From: Borreliella garinii
GTDB taxonomy: Bacteria > Spirochaetota > Spirochaetia > Borreliales > Borreliaceae
Direction of reading: 5' to 3'
Length of the DNA stretch: 64,000 nucleotides
Assembly: GCF_001922545.1 (NCBI RefSeq)
Contig: NZ_CP018744.1
Location: 744,001 to 808,000 of the forward strand
Below are positions 9,745 through 18,982 of the stretch, in pieces (the stretch's first letter is position 1; every line of letters starts with the position of its first letter). The notes beneath the pieces were generated by a model, which saw only the letters and a list, made by a program, of their open reading frames with translations, made no database searches and had not been told where the DNA came from. A program made the position numbers and the translations under genes.

Positions 9745-10950
9745 TTAGAGATTGTTAAAAATTATTTTAGATTCTATCATTGTTAATTTTAAATTGAAAT
9801 CCTTATCTAAGACATTAATGTTTGCATCATATCCATGGCATATTAATCCCTTTTTATCAATATTGAGAATTCTTGTTGGATTGTAAGAGCTTGCTTGAAT
9901 AGCATCACTTAAACTGTAGCCGAATTCTACTAAATTTTTAAGACCTTGTATCATTGTAAGTGTTGATCCAGATATTGTATTGCTTTTTACACTGTGGAAT
10001 AAGCCATCCTCTGCAATATAAACCTCATCTCCGTTTGCAATTAATTTTCCAGAAGTTTGAAAATTTGGAGTAAGTCCGTCCGTTACAAGGACTATTTTAC
10101 TTATATCTTTAAGCTTTCTCATCATTAAAACTAATTTTGGGTGTATATGATGACCATCTGCAATAATTTCACAAGAAACATCACCATGTATTAATACTGC
10201 TCCTATTGCATTTGGATTTCTGTGGTCAAGTTTTGACATTGCGTTGAAAAAATGGGTTGTGTGAAGTATTCCAACTTGAAATCCTTCGATCATATTTTCA
10301 TATGTTGCGTTTGTGTGTCCTGCTTGAAGGTTTATATTGTTTTCAAGGCAAAATATTGCAAGCTCTCTCATTCCTTTAAGCTCAGGAGCAACAGTCATTG
10401 TGCTTATATGTGTTTTTTTTTGGCCGTTTGATCCTGTAAATATTCCACCAGCTGCATCTATTAGTTTTTGCATAACTTTAATGCTCGGTTCGTGAAGATA
10501 AGAAACAGGGTGCGCGCCTCTTTTTTCAGGGGAGAAAAATGGCCCTTCAAGGTGAAGTCCTAAAATTTTAGCACCCTTTTCCTTGCCAATTGCTGCTGTA
10601 CAAGCTTTTATTGTTTGAATCATTTCATCTATTGGTCTTGGATAAAGAGTTGGTAAAAATCCTACGACACCGTATTGTGCCAAATGCTCTGACATTTTAA
10701 GTATTGATTCTGTTGAGCACTGGTCTGTTCCATAACCGTGAAATCCATGAATATGGCTGTCGTAAAGTCCAGGAGTTATATAATTGCATTTCGTATCAAT
10801 CATTTGATATTCTCTGAGATCCATTTTTTTAAGTCTGTCAGATGTTACAATATCAAAAATTTTATTATCCTTAATAAGGACTGCTGAATTATCTAGTTTG
10901 TCGTTTCCAGTTAAAACGGATTTTGAGTTGAATAAGCAAAAATTTGACAT
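9745..10950 (-). CDS. nagA: N-acetylglucosamine-6-phosphate deacetylase
   Basis: About 401 residues; removes acetate from GlcNAc-6-phosphate before NagB acts. Amidohydrolase landmarks: [13 protein letters not shown], the metal-binding glutamate in [18 protein letters not shown], histidines in [13 protein letters not shown] and HTTHFFNAM, and the catalytic aspartate in LVTDGL. Two in-frame ATGs exist: 10956 lies only 2-3 bases after AAAGGA, while 10950 has 8-9 bases of spacing, so I prefer 10950 (the longer form has two more residues). First gene of the nagAB operon; divergent from fliD. Confidence 0.95.
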   Translation of the reverse strand: MSNFCLFNSKSVLTGNDKLDNSAVLIKDNKIFDIVTSDRLKKMDLREYQMIDTKCNYITPGLYDSHIHGFHGYGTDQCSTESILKMSEHLAQYGVVGFLPTLYPRPIDEMIQTIKACTAAIGKEKGAKILGLHLEGPFFSPEKRGAHPVSYLHEPSIKVMQKLIDAAGGIFTGSNGQKKTHISTMTVAPELKGMRELAIFCLENNINLQAGHTNATYENMIEGFQVGILHTTHFFNAMSKLDHRNPNAIGAVLIHGDVSCEIIADGHHIHPKLVLMMRKLKDISKIVLVTDGLTPNFQTSGKLIANGDEVYIAEDGLFHSVKSNTISGSTLTMIQGLKNLVEFGYSLSDAIQASSYNPTRILNIDKKGLICHGYDANINVLDKDFNLKLTMIESKIIFNNL

Positions 10951-11089
10951 TTTCATGTTCCTTTTAGTTTATTTTACTATAAACATTAACCTTTTTTAAA
11001 GTTTTTGCTTTTTTATATTTTTTTATTTTAAAGCCCTTTAATGCTTAAAGTTTATGTTTTTAAATTTATTTTATTTTCAATTTTATTAA

Positions 11090-11098
11090 TGATATAAT
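11090..11098 (+). promoter_or_regulatory. Extended -10 promoter element for fliD
   Basis: TGATATAAT (extended -10, TGnTATAAT) lies 21 bases before the fliD ATG; the SD GGAGG is at 11106-11110. No good -35 box is seen, as often with extended -10 promoters. The same AATGATATAAT string occurs ahead of the acyl-CoA ligase gene (23776-23785) and of the TPR gene at 30463. The resulting leader would be short (about 14 bases). Confidence 0.55.
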
Positions 11099-11118
11099 GT
11101 GCTCTGGAGGATGTCATT

Positions 11119-13116
11119 ATGGCATCAGGATTTTTTGTTCCTGGACTTGAGAGTAAATATAATACTAAAGAAATTCGTGAATCTATGCTTAAGCCCGATA
11201 AAGCCAAAATCGATTCTTCTTTTAAAAAGCTTGAATCTTTAGAACAAGAAAAAAGCGCTTGGCAGTTAATTAATAGAAAAATCTCTACTTTAAATTCTCT
11301 TGCAAAAGAAATTACGTCACTTAACAGTCCTTTTAATCTAATGTCAGGAAATTCTAGTAATAGCGAAGTTTTAACCTTGTCTACTCGGTATGGATCCAAA
11401 AATGAGACTCATAAATTAATTGTTGATCAAATAGCGTCAGCTGATGTGTTTTTATCTTCAAACTTTGATCCTAAAAAAGTTACAATTCCAGAGGGAGATT
11501 ATATATTTTTAGTTGGGAAGAAGGAAATTAATGTAAAAAGTAATGGCAACATTGATTTGCTTGTGAAGGATATTAATAACAAGGGAAAGGGCTTTTTATC
11601 TGCAAAAATAGTCAAAAGTGATAAAAATGGGAATAGTCGTTTTATTTTGCAGTCCTTAAAGGAAGGCAAAGAGAATAAACTTGTTATTAAAGGGGAAGGA
11701 TTGTCTTTTGCCAAGCAAATTGGCATTTTAAGTGAACTTAAAACCAATTTTAATCCTATTCTTTCAGATATTGTTGTAAATCAATCTAGTAGCAATAATA
11801 AACTTGTTTTTGAAAACAATAACCTTGTTTTCAATCCGCTTTCAGAGGTGTCGATTGAAATTCCTGAAGATATTGAAATTACATCTAGGAGTAAAATTAA
11901 ATTTAAAGTCAAGTATTTTGATACAGGTTTAGAAGAGCCTGACAGTAAGATTATTTTTAATCCCGGAGAAGCTACATTTAAGGATGCAAAAGTTGACAGT
12001 GAAGATAGTGTAGTTGATCTTGGATCTGATTTAAAAACTCCTTTGGAAAAAAAATATATTCAAATGAATATGGTTAAAATATGCAATAAAGAGGGTTCTC
12101 TAGAGCTTCCTTCAATAAATATTTCAAATAATTTTGAAGAAGTTGAAGTTGATGTTGGAGCTCTTTCTAATTTAGAAGAAATAAATATTGAAAATAAAGC
12201 AAATAATAAAGTAATTGTGATTAGCGATGTCGAAGTTTTTGATCCCAAAAATAGAGATGGCCATTTGCCAATAAATGCTAAAAGTTTTGCCGAGAATGCA
12301 AAAATTAAATTTGATGGAGTAGATGTTGAGAGAGATTTAAATGTCATTAATGATTTAATTCCAAATGTGACATTAAGTTTAAAAAAAGCTTCAAGTGATA
12401 TGGTTGAGGCTAAAGTTGAACCTGATTACGAGGGAATTAAGAGAGTCCTTTTAGATTTTATTGGTGCTTATAACGAGGTTCTTGCTGAGATTAATATTGT
12501 AAGTTCCAATGAAGATCAACTTGGTAATCAAAAGTCCAATATAGTTGAAGAGCTGACTTACCTTAGTGAGTCTCAAAAAGAAGAGGCTTATAAAAATTTA
12601 GGTATTCTAAGGTCTGAATTTTTATTGAAAAATCTTAAATCCAGGCTAGAATCAATAATTTTTAAGCCCTATGTTACTAGCGATCCTAATTTTTCAATAA
12701 TTAATCAGATGGGAGTGTTTACTAACTCTATTTCTTCTTCTGGGGGACTTTCCAGATATTTGAGACTTGATGAGAAAAAGTTTGATGAATCAATTCGCAA
12801 CAACATTGATAATGTTAGAGAACTTTTTTTATTTGACCTTAATGGCGATAGAGTCTATGATGATGGGATTGCCAAAATGCTAGGAGATTGTTTATCGCCT
12901 CTTGTGACTTCTGGAGGAGTTATTTATAATAAAATAAAAAATTACGATCTTAAAATTGTTAATCAAAAAAATAAAGTTGAAGATTATAAAAAAAAGTATG
13001 ATGATAGAGAGAGAAAAGTAGAAGGCGAGCTTAATACCTTAGATTTTACCATTAAGCGAATGAAAGATCAGGAAAATACATTAAAGGCTTTTGATTTTAA
13101 TCAAAGAAATAGATAA
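11119..13116 (+). CDS. fliD: Flagellar filament cap protein FliD (HAP2)
   Basis: 665 residues. FliD caps the distal end of the flagellar filament and helps flagellin polymerise; in spirochetes the filament lies in the periplasm. The N-terminus (SGFFVPGLESKYNTKEIRESML, read as two pieces) matches the FliD N-terminal domain, and the C-terminal 150 residues contain the conserved 'G..ss.GGLSRYLRLDEKKFDESI' region and a terminal coiled coil (about residues 615-665, rich in K, E and D). The middle is a long, divergent beta-rich part. GGAGG precedes ATG 11119 by 8 bases. It lies immediately upstream of flaB but each gene has its own promoter signals. Confidence 0.93.
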   Translation: MASGFFVPGLESKYNTKEIRESMLKPDKAKIDSSFKKLESLEQEKSAWQLINRKISTLNSLAKEITSLNSPFNLMSGNSSNSEVLTLSTRYGSKNETHKLIVDQIASADVFLSSNFDPKKVTIPEGDYIFLVGKKEINVKSNGNIDLLVKDINNKGKGFLSAKIVKSDKNGNSRFILQSLKEGKENKLVIKGEGLSFAKQIGILSELKTNFNPILSDIVVNQSSSNNKLVFENNNLVFNPLSEVSIEIPEDIEITSRSKIKFKVKYFDTGLEEPDSKIIFNPGEATFKDAKVDSEDSVVDLGSDLKTPLEKKYIQMNMVKICNKEGSLELPSINISNNFEEVEVDVGALSNLEEINIENKANNKVIVISDVEVFDPKNRDGHLPINAKSFAENAKIKFDGVDVERDLNVINDLIPNVTLSLKKASSDMVEAKVEPDYEGIKRVLLDFIGAYNEVLAEINIVSSNEDQLGNQKSNIVEELTYLSESQKEEAYKNLGILRSEFLLKNLKSRLESIIFKPYVTSDPNFSIINQMGVFTNSISSSGGLSRYLRLDEKKFDESIRNNIDNVRELFLFDLNGDRVYDDGIAKMLGDCLSPLVTSGGVIYNKIKNYDLKIVNQKNKVEDYKKKYDDRERKVEGELNTLDFTIKRMKDQENTLKAFDFNQRNR

Positions 13117-13173
13117 TAACAATTATTTTTAATGCTATTGCTATCTGCGTTTCTTTTTTTTAATTTTTTGTGC

Positions 13174-13235
13174 TATTCTTTTTAACAGGTAAAAGGATTT
13201 GCCAAAAATAAATAATTAAACTTTATCATGGAGGA
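13174..13235 (+). promoter_or_regulatory. flaB promoter -10 and leader with two GGA motifs
   Basis: A -10-like TATTCT (13174-13179) lies in a T-rich tract after fliD; the -35 is poor. The leader carries one GGA in AAAAGGATTT (13195-13197) and a second at the Shine-Dalgarno GGAGGA (13230-13235). CsrA is known to repress flaB translation in B. burgdorferi by binding the leader, and GGA motifs, one overlapping the SD, are what such sites look like. Assignment of these exact bases is by inspection. Confidence 0.5.
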
Positions 13236-13242
13236 ATGATAT

Positions 13243-14253
13243 ATGATTATAAATCATAATACATCAGCTATTAATGCTTCAAGAAATAATGGTATTAATG
13301 CTGCTAATCTTAGTAAAACTCAAGAGAAGCTTTCTAGTGGTTACAGAATTAATAGAGCTTCTGATGATGCTGCTGGTATGGGGGTTTCTGGGAAAATTAA
13401 TGCTCAAATAAGAGGTTTATCACAAGCTTCTAGAAACACTTCAAAAGCTATCAATTTTATTCAGACAACAGAAGGAAATTTGAATGAAGTAGAAAAAGTT
13501 TTAGTAAGAATGAAAGAATTAGCAGTTCAATCAGGTAATGGTACATATTCAGACGCAGACAGAGGTTCTATACAAATTGAAATAGAGCAACTTACAGACG
13601 AAATTAATAGAATTGCTGATCAAGCTCAATATAACCAAATGCACATGTTATCAAACAAATCTGCTTCCCAAAATGTAAGAACAGCTGAAGAACTTGGAAT
13701 GCAACCTGCAAAAATCAACACACCAGCGTCACTTTCAGGATCTCAAGCTTCTTGGACCTTAAGAGTTCATGTGGGAGCAAATCAAGATGAAGCGATTGCT
13801 GTAAATATTTATGCTGCTAATGTTGCAAATCTATTCTCTGGTGAAGGAGCTCAGGCTGCTCAGACTGCACCTGTTCAAGAAGGAGCTCAACAAGAAGGAG
13901 CTCAACAACCAGCACCTGCTACAGCGCCTTCTCAGGGTGGAGTTAATTCTCCTGTTAATGTTACAACCACAGTTGACGCTAATACATCTCTTGCTAAAAT
14001 AGAAAATGCTATTAGAATGATAAGTGATCAAAGAGCAAATTTAGGTGCTTTCCAAAATAGACTTGAGTCTATAAAGGATAGTACTGAGTATGCTATTGAA
14101 AACCTAAAAGCATCTTATGCTCAAATAAAAGATGCTACAATGACAGATGAGGTTGTAGCAGCTACAACTAATAGTATTTTGACACAATCTGCAATGGCAA
14201 TGATTGCGCAAGCTAATCAAGTTCCCCAATATGTTTTGTCATTGCTTAGATAA
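13243..14253 (+). CDS. flaB: Flagellin FlaB (41-kDa periplasmic flagellar filament protein)
   Basis: 336-residue flagellin, main component of the periplasmic flagella that both drive motility and shape the cell. Conserved N-terminal D0/D1 (residues 1 to about 175) and C-terminal D1/D0 (about 245-336, ending in the LSLLR terminus) flank a short linker in place of the D2/D3 domains. That linker (about 203-231) is Ala/Gln/Pro-rich and contains a perfect 15-base tandem repeat. The linker differs from what I remember of strain B31, which argues for another Lyme-group species or strain. GGAGG precedes ATG 13243; a 12-bp-stem terminator follows. Confidence 0.99.
   Translation: MIINHNTSAINASRNNGINAANLSKTQEKLSSGYRINRASDDAAGMGVSGKINAQIRGLSQASRNTSKAINFIQTTEGNLNEVEKVLVRMKELAVQSGNGTYSDADRGSIQIEIEQLTDEINRIADQAQYNQMHMLSNKSASQNVRTAEELGMQPAKINTPASLSGSQASWTLRVHVGANQDEAIAVNIYAANVANLFSGEGAQAAQTAPVQEGAQQEGAQQPAPATAPSQGGVNSPVNVTTTVDANTSLAKIENAIRMISDQRANLGAFQNRLESIKDSTEYAIENLKASYAQIKDATMTDEVVAATTNSILTQSAMAMIAQANQVPQYVLSLLR
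13876..13905 (+). repeat. 15-base perfect tandem repeat inside flaB
   Basis: CAAGAAGGAGCTCAA occurs twice back to back (13876-13890 and 13891-13905), encoding QEGAQ twice in the flagellin linker. A third partial copy (GAAGGAGCTCA) lies about 30 bases upstream. The unit is a multiple of three, so copy change keeps the frame. Confidence 0.95.
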
Positions 14254-14281
14254 AATTTTGATTTAATTAGTAAAAATTATT

Positions 14282-14318
14282 AACAAAAGATCCTTTACAA
14301 GGATCTTTTGTTTTTTAT
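14282..14318 (+). terminator. Rho-independent terminator of flaB
   Basis: Perfect 12-bp stem (14282-14293 with 14301-14312, arms AACAAAAGATCC and its complement) around a 7-base loop, followed by a T tract. It starts 28 bases after the flaB stop and isolates flaB from the proVWX operon. Confidence 0.92.
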
Positions 14319-14348
14319 TTCGGATCGGCAAAAATTTAATAATTTTAG

Positions 14349-14354
14349 TATAAT
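14349..14354 (+). promoter_or_regulatory. -10 box for the proVWX operon
   Basis: Perfect TATAAT at 14349-14354, between the flaB terminator and the SD GAGGAG (14393-14398). No convincing -35. It would give a leader of about 44 bases. Confidence 0.4.
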
Positions 14355-14404
14355 TTATAATAATGTGTTATTAAGTATAATGCAGGCTTATTGAGGAGTT
14401 TGCT

Positions 14405-15523
14405 TTGAGTAGGGTTACTGTTAAAATTAAAGATTGTTATAAAGTATTTTCTTATTATGCTGGCAAAAAGCAGATAATTCAAGCTATAAAAGATTATGAA
14501 GATGGTAAAGATAGAATGCAAATTTACAAAGAATCTTCTATTTTTATTGCAAATGCCAATATTAATCTTGATGTTTATGAAAATGAAATTTTAGTTATTA
14601 TGGGAATGTCAGGTTGTGGCAAGTCTACTTTAGTTAGGTGCTTAAATGGTATTTACAAAATAGATTCAGGATCTATTTTGGTAAATAACATGGAAATGAA
14701 TGCTATAAATCGCAAAGATCTTTCTAATTTAAGAAAAGATAAATTTGCAATGGTTTTTCAAAACTTTGGACTTTTTCCTCATATGAATGTATTGAGAAAC
14801 GTTACTTATGGCCTTGAGGTCAAGCATATCCCTAGGAAGATTAGAGAAGAACGTGCTATTGAGGTATTGAATCTTGTGGGACTTGAAGATTCAAAGTATA
14901 AATATATTAATGAACTTTCTGGAGGGATGAAACAAAGAGTCGGAATAGCAAGGGCATTAGTAGTTAATCCGGATATTCTCTTAATGGATGAAGCTTTTTC
15001 GGCGCTTGATCCTTTAATTAAAGGAGAAATGCAGGAAGAACTTTTAAGGTTAGTAGCTAAACTTAAAAAAACAGTTGTGTTTATTACCCACGATTTAATT
15101 GAAGCTTTTAAATTGGGACACAGAATTGCTTTCATGAGAGATGGAAAAATTATTCAAGTTGGCAAACCTTTGGAAATTTTAGCCAATCCTAGTACAGATT
15201 TTATATCTCATTTTATTAAAAATTTACCTGTTTTAAATATTTTAAAAATAAAAGATATTTTAAAAGATGATTTTGATTTAAACTCTAGTAGTGATAATGG
15301 TTTAAATGTTGTTATTAAATATCAAGGTGAAAATTTTAGTTTATATGATAAAGTTTTTAATAAAAAATATGAAAATCTTGTGTCATTAGATTTAGAGCTA
15401 AATGACGAGATAAAAAAAATTGTTGAATACTTGAATAAACAAGACTATTTAATAATAAAAGTAAAGGGAGCTATTGTCGGATATATTAATTTAAATGAAA
15501 TTTCCGATTTATTGTCAAGATAG
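14405..15523 (+). CDS. proV: Glycine betaine/L-proline ABC transporter ATP-binding protein
   Basis: 372 residues, ATPase of an osmoprotectant importer. Visible motifs: Walker A GMSGCGKST, Q-loop (VFQNFGLFPHMNV), ABC signature LSGGMKQRVGIARAL, Walker B ILLMDEAFSALDP and the switch histidine in VFITHDL. The C-terminal ~115 residues are a divergent counterpart of the regulatory tail of ProV-type ATPases. The start is TTG 14405 with GAGGAG six bases upstream; no ATG fits the conserved N-terminus. proW follows after 6 bases. Confidence 0.95.
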   Translation: MSRVTVKIKDCYKVFSYYAGKKQIIQAIKDYEDGKDRMQIYKESSIFIANANINLDVYENEILVIMGMSGCGKSTLVRCLNGIYKIDSGSILVNNMEMNAINRKDLSNLRKDKFAMVFQNFGLFPHMNVLRNVTYGLEVKHIPRKIREERAIEVLNLVGLEDSKYKYINELSGGMKQRVGIARALVVNPDILLMDEAFSALDPLIKGEMQEELLRLVAKLKKTVVFITHDLIEAFKLGHRIAFMRDGKIIQVGKPLEILANPSTDFISHFIKNLPVLNILKIKDILKDDFDLNSSSDNGLNVVIKYQGENFSLYDKVFNKKYENLVSLDLELNDEIKKIVEYLNKQDYLIIKVKGAIVGYINLNEISDLLSR

Positions 15524-15529
15524 GAATTT

Positions 15530-16429
15530 ATGAGTAAAGATTTTTTTATATTAAAAATAGATAATTTTTTTGATTTTTTGGTTAATAATTTTTCAACTTC
15601 TGATGGGGTAGGCTTTTCTAAAAGTATAATTCTTTTATATGAAAGTTTAAAAAATTTATTTCTTTTTGTTAATCCTATTGTTTTTATTTTGATTGCATGT
15701 TTACTAAGTTTTGTTTTCTTGAAGAAGAGATTAGTATTTTTAATTTTGCCCGGATTCTTTTTTATTTTGTATTTTGATCTTTGGAAAGCTTCAATGGATA
15801 CAATAGCTATTATATTTGTTTCTGTATTTGTTTCTGTTATTTTGGGAATTCCTATAGGTATTTTGGGGGGATATTTTCCAAGATTTTATGTTTTTTTAAA
15901 ACCTATTCTAGATTTAATGCAAGCTATGCCTCCGTTTATTTACTTGATTCCCGCCATACCTTTTTTTGGAATGGGTACAGCTTCTGCTATTTTTGCTACA
16001 ATAATTTTTGCCATGCCTCCTGTTATTAGATATACAAGGCTAGGGATTGTTCAAGTTTCAGATGAAGTAATAGAAGCTGCCAAGTCTTTTGGCAGTAGCA
16101 ATTTGCGCATTCTTTTGCAGGTTCAGCTTCCTCTTTCTCTTCAGAGTATAATCGAGGGCATTAATCAGTCAATAATGATGGCGATATCTATGATAGTAAT
16201 TGCTGCAATGGTTGGATCGTCTGGTTTGGGCAGGACTGTAATTTATTCCATAGAAAGATTAAATTTTGGTGAGGGCTTAATATCTGGATTAGCAGTTGTT
16301 ATTATAGCTATTATTTTAGACAGGGTTATGCAATCTATTTTTATTAAATTTAGCTATTTAAATACAGATCATTATGGTGGAAAGAAAGAAAATAGATTTA
16401 AAAGATTTTTAGAAATATATAATAAATAA
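15530..16429 (+). CDS. proW: Glycine betaine/L-proline ABC transporter permease
   Basis: 299-residue inner-membrane permease with about six hydrophobic helices and the cytoplasmic EAA loop (EAAKSFGSSNLRILLQVQLP) that docks on the ATPase. It works with ProV upstream (6-base gap) and the binding lipoprotein downstream. SD AGGA overlaps the proV stop region. Length and topology are standard for the family. Confidence 0.95.
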   Translation: MSKDFFILKIDNFFDFLVNNFSTSDGVGFSKSIILLYESLKNLFLFVNPIVFILIACLLSFVFLKKRLVFLILPGFFFILYFDLWKASMDTIAIIFVSVFVSVILGIPIGILGGYFPRFYVFLKPILDLMQAMPPFIYLIPAIPFFGMGTASAIFATIIFAMPPVIRYTRLGIVQVSDEVIEAAKSFGSSNLRILLQVQLPLSLQSIIEGINQSIMMAISMIVIAAMVGSSGLGRTVIYSIERLNFGEGLISGLAVVIIAIILDRVMQSIFIKFSYLNTDHYGGKKENRFKRFLEIYNK

Positions 16430-16443
16430 ATGGAGGATATTTG

Positions 16444-17328
16444 ATGAATTTGATATATAAATTATTTATTGGATTTTGTATTTTTCTTATATTTTTGTCT
16501 TGTGATGAAAAAAATAGTTCAAAGAATTTGAAATCTGTAAAAATTGGATATGTGAATTGGGGTGGAGAAACAGCAGCTACAAATGTATTAAAGGTTGTTT
16601 TTGAGAAAATGGGTTACAATGCAGAAATATTTTCAGTTACTACATCCGTAATGTATCAATACTTAGCAACCAGAAAAGTAGATGGCACGGTATCTTCTTG
16701 GGTTCCTACAGCTGATAAATTTTATTACGAAAAACTGAAAACAAAATTTGTTGATCTTGGTGCAAACTATGAGGGAACTATTCAAGGGTTTGTGGTGCCA
16801 AGCTATGTTCCAATTTCTAGCATTAGTGAGCTTAAGGGAAAAGGGGATAAGTTTAAGAACAAAATGATTGGCATAGATGCTGGTGCGGGAACTCAGATTG
16901 TTACAGAACAAGCGCTTGATTATTATGGATTAAGCAAAGAGTATGAGCTAATACCTTCAAGTGAGAGCGTTATGCTTGCAAGTTTGGATTCTGCAATAAG
17001 GAGAAATGAGTGGGTTTTAGTTCCTTTATGGAAACCCCATTGGGCTTTTTCTAGGTATGATATTAAGTTACTTGATGATCCTGATTTAATTATGGGAGGA
17101 ATTGAGAGTGTGCACACTCTTGTTAGACTTGGTCTTGAAAATGACGATCTTGATGCATATTATGTTTTTGATCATTTTTATTGGAATGATGATTTAATAT
17201 TACCTTTGATGGATAGAAATGATAAAGAGCCAGGTAAAGAGTATCGAAATGCAGTTGAATTTGTTGAAAAGAATAAAGAAATTGTAAAGATGTGGGTTCC
17301 AGAAAAATATAAGACTTTATTTGATTAA
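16444..17328 (+). CDS. proX: Glycine betaine/L-proline-binding lipoprotein
   Basis: 294-residue substrate-binding lipoprotein (lipobox IFLSC, Cys20). The mature part begins with the [16 protein letters not shown] strand-loop, typical of OpuAC-type betaine binders, and has several tryptophans (SSWVPT, LWKPHW) suited to quaternary ammonium binding. The frame also has a TTG at 16441, but GGAGG at 16432-16436 is spaced 7 bases from ATG 16444 and only 4 from the TTG. Its last 12 bases overlap the opposing yidD gene. Confidence 0.93.
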   Translation: MNLIYKLFIGFCIFLIFLSCDEKNSSKNLKSVKIGYVNWGGETAATNVLKVVFEKMGYNAEIFSVTTSVMYQYLATRKVDGTVSSWVPTADKFYYEKLKTKFVDLGANYEGTIQGFVVPSYVPISSISELKGKGDKFKNKMIGIDAGAGTQIVTEQALDYYGLSKEYELIPSSESVMLASLDSAIRRNEWVLVPLWKPHWAFSRYDIKLLDDPDLIMGGIESVHTLVRLGLENDDLDAYYVFDHFYWNDDLILPLMDRNDKEPGKEYRNAVEFVEKNKEIVKMWVPEKYKTLFD

Positions 17329-17607
17329 TCTTTTTTGAAATTCTTTTAAAGATGTTGAAATAGGATTGTATTTAGGAATAAAATCATTTCCCCCTTTGAA
17401 TAATGCATTACATCTTATTATTCTTAGTGTCATTAATATTAGCGCTGTTAGAAAATTGTATGTTTTAAGGCATTCAATTGAATATTTTGAGCAAGTAGGT
17501 TTGTATATACATTGTAGTCCAAATACTTTAGAAAAAGTGTTTTGGTATATTCTTATTAAAAAAATAAGAATATAATTAAAGATAAAGAAAATTTTTAAAA
17601 TATTCAT
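17317..17607 (-). CDS. yidD: Membrane protein insertion efficiency factor YidD
   Basis: 96 residues of the small YidD (DUF37) family, which helps YidC-dependent insertion of inner-membrane proteins. The family motif is clear: a hydrophobic N-terminus, then [18 protein letters not shown] and a late GGNDFIP segment (family form GG.DPVP). Bacterial yidD is usually next to rnpA/yidC near oriC; here it stands alone, convergent with proX (12-base overlap) and divergent from besC. Start ATG 17607. Confidence 0.92.
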   Translation of the reverse strand: MNILKIFFIFNYILIFLIRIYQNTFSKVFGLQCIYKPTCSKYSIECLKTYNFLTALILMTLRIIRCNALFKGGNDFIPKYNPISTSLKEFQKRLIK

Positions 17608-17711
17608 ATTTAGAATTGTATTATAATATAATGATTAATCAAGTGAATTAAAAATATTAATTAAGTTTTATAACTTTAAAGTTTTTATTTTTATTATAAA
17701 GGGGGCTTTAA

Positions 17712-18971
17712 ATTAAAAAATTTTTTTTAATTTTTGCGACTGTCTCTTTTTCTTTTGCTGAAATTATTCAAATATCACCTAAACAAGCTGTAAATATGGC
17801 TTTAGAAAGTAGTTTGGATTCAGAAAATGCTCAATACAAGGAAAATATAAAAAAACTTTATAAAAATAATGCATGGAATGTTTTTATTCCAAATGTTAAC
17901 CTTAGCTCTTCACTTAGTAGAAATTCTTCTGTTTTGAGTGAACTTGAGAGAGATTATTGGGGCTTGGGGTTTGGAGTTGCTATTAATCTTTCTTTGTCGC
18001 CTTCTGTTTTAAAGAAAATGGAACTTGTTATGTTGGAGTATGAAAATGCAAAAATAGAAAGGGAAAGCGCTGTTCGTAATATTAAGCTAAATGTTCTTAA
18101 GGCTTACAATCAGTTAATAGCTCTAAAGAGTATTTTGAAAGTTTTTGAGAGTCAGATACAAAACAGTAAGCTTAAATTTGAACAAGCTAAAATTGCTTAT
18201 AATAATGGACTAATATCAGAAATAGATTTCCTTGATGCACAGCTTAAGTATAAAAAATCTCAGCCAGATTTAGATGGTCAGATTATTAATTTTGAAAAAT
18301 CAAAAGAAATTTTTAAATTATTAATAGGATTAGATCCGGATCAAGATTTTGAAATTATTGGGGAATTGCCAGACGATACAATAGATTTCTCCTTATTTAA
18401 TGAAGCTTTAAATTTTAATGAATCGCTAGAAATCAAGGAGTTGAATATGCGTTTAAAAATGACAGAACAGCTTATTGACTCTCTTTGGCTAGATACTTTT
18501 TTACCAAGTCTTTCGTTGTCATTTTCTTACTCTCCTTATAGATCATTTAATGAAAATTCTAAAGGTTTTTCAAGTGGATTTTCGGCATCCTTTAGCTTAA
18601 ATTATGGTTTAACTGAAATATTTCCATTTTCAAAGAGTTTTACAAAAATACAAGATAATAACTATCAACTAAAAATATTGCAAAACAATATTGAAGGTAA
18701 AATTAGAAATTTAAAATCTAGTATTGTTCAAAAAAGAAAGGATATTAGAAAATATAAAACGATTCTTGATGCTTCTAAAATTAATGTAGAATTAGCTAGT
18801 AAAAATTATCAAATGGCATTTAATGCTTTTAATTCTGGAATCATAGATCTTTCTAAATTGAATGATATTGAGATTGCTTATAAGCAGAGTGATTTGAAGC
18901 TCATTGAAGATAAATTGAATTATTCCAATTCTATACTTGAATATAAGGATTTAGTAAATTCATTAGATTAA
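17712..18971 (+). CDS. besC: TolC-like outer-membrane efflux channel BesC, probable AUU start
   Basis: Outer-membrane channel of the BesABC efflux system. If it began at the first in-frame ATG (17796) it would lack an export signal. The frame is open upstream to a stop at 17709-17711, and the codons from ATT 17712 encode an excellent signal peptide ([17 protein letters not shown] if ATT is read as Met). A strong SD (AAAGGGGG, ending at 17705) lies six bases before this ATT, and no ATG, GTG or TTG exists in any frame between the SD and 17796. The result is 419 residues, a normal TolC length, with TolC-type long helices and repeated 'NxxxxxxxYxxGxI' segments. besA follows after 11 bases. Confidence 0.88.
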   Translation: MKKFFLIFATVSFSFAEIIQISPKQAVNMALESSLDSENAQYKENIKKLYKNNAWNVFIPNVNLSSSLSRNSSVLSELERDYWGLGFGVAINLSLSPSVLKKMELVMLEYENAKIERESAVRNIKLNVLKAYNQLIALKSILKVFESQIQNSKLKFEQAKIAYNNGLISEIDFLDAQLKYKKSQPDLDGQIINFEKSKEIFKLLIGLDPDQDFEIIGELPDDTIDFSLFNEALNFNESLEIKELNMRLKMTEQLIDSLWLDTFLPSLSLSFSYSPYRSFNENSKGFSSGFSASFSLNYGLTEIFPFSKSFTKIQDNNYQLKILQNNIEGKIRNLKSSIVQKRKDIRKYKTILDASKINVELASKNYQMAFNAFNSGIIDLSKLNDIEIAYKQSDLKLIEDKLNYSNSILEYKDLVNSLD

Positions 18972-18982
18972 GAGGTATTTTT

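Noticed and set aside
13831-14031. Reverse-strand open frame opposite the flaB linker
   Set aside because: It is a by-product of the repetitive Gln/Ala codons of flaB, Cys/Ser-rich, with no SD.
17715-17728. Phase variation of besC through the A6/T8 runs
   Set aside because: No ATG, GTG or TTG exists near the SD in any frame, so slippage would not connect to an ordinary start. The runs are typical of AT-rich DNA.
17796-18971. besC starting at ATG 17796
   Set aside because: It would remove the entire signal peptide that is encoded in frame just upstream behind a strong SD.
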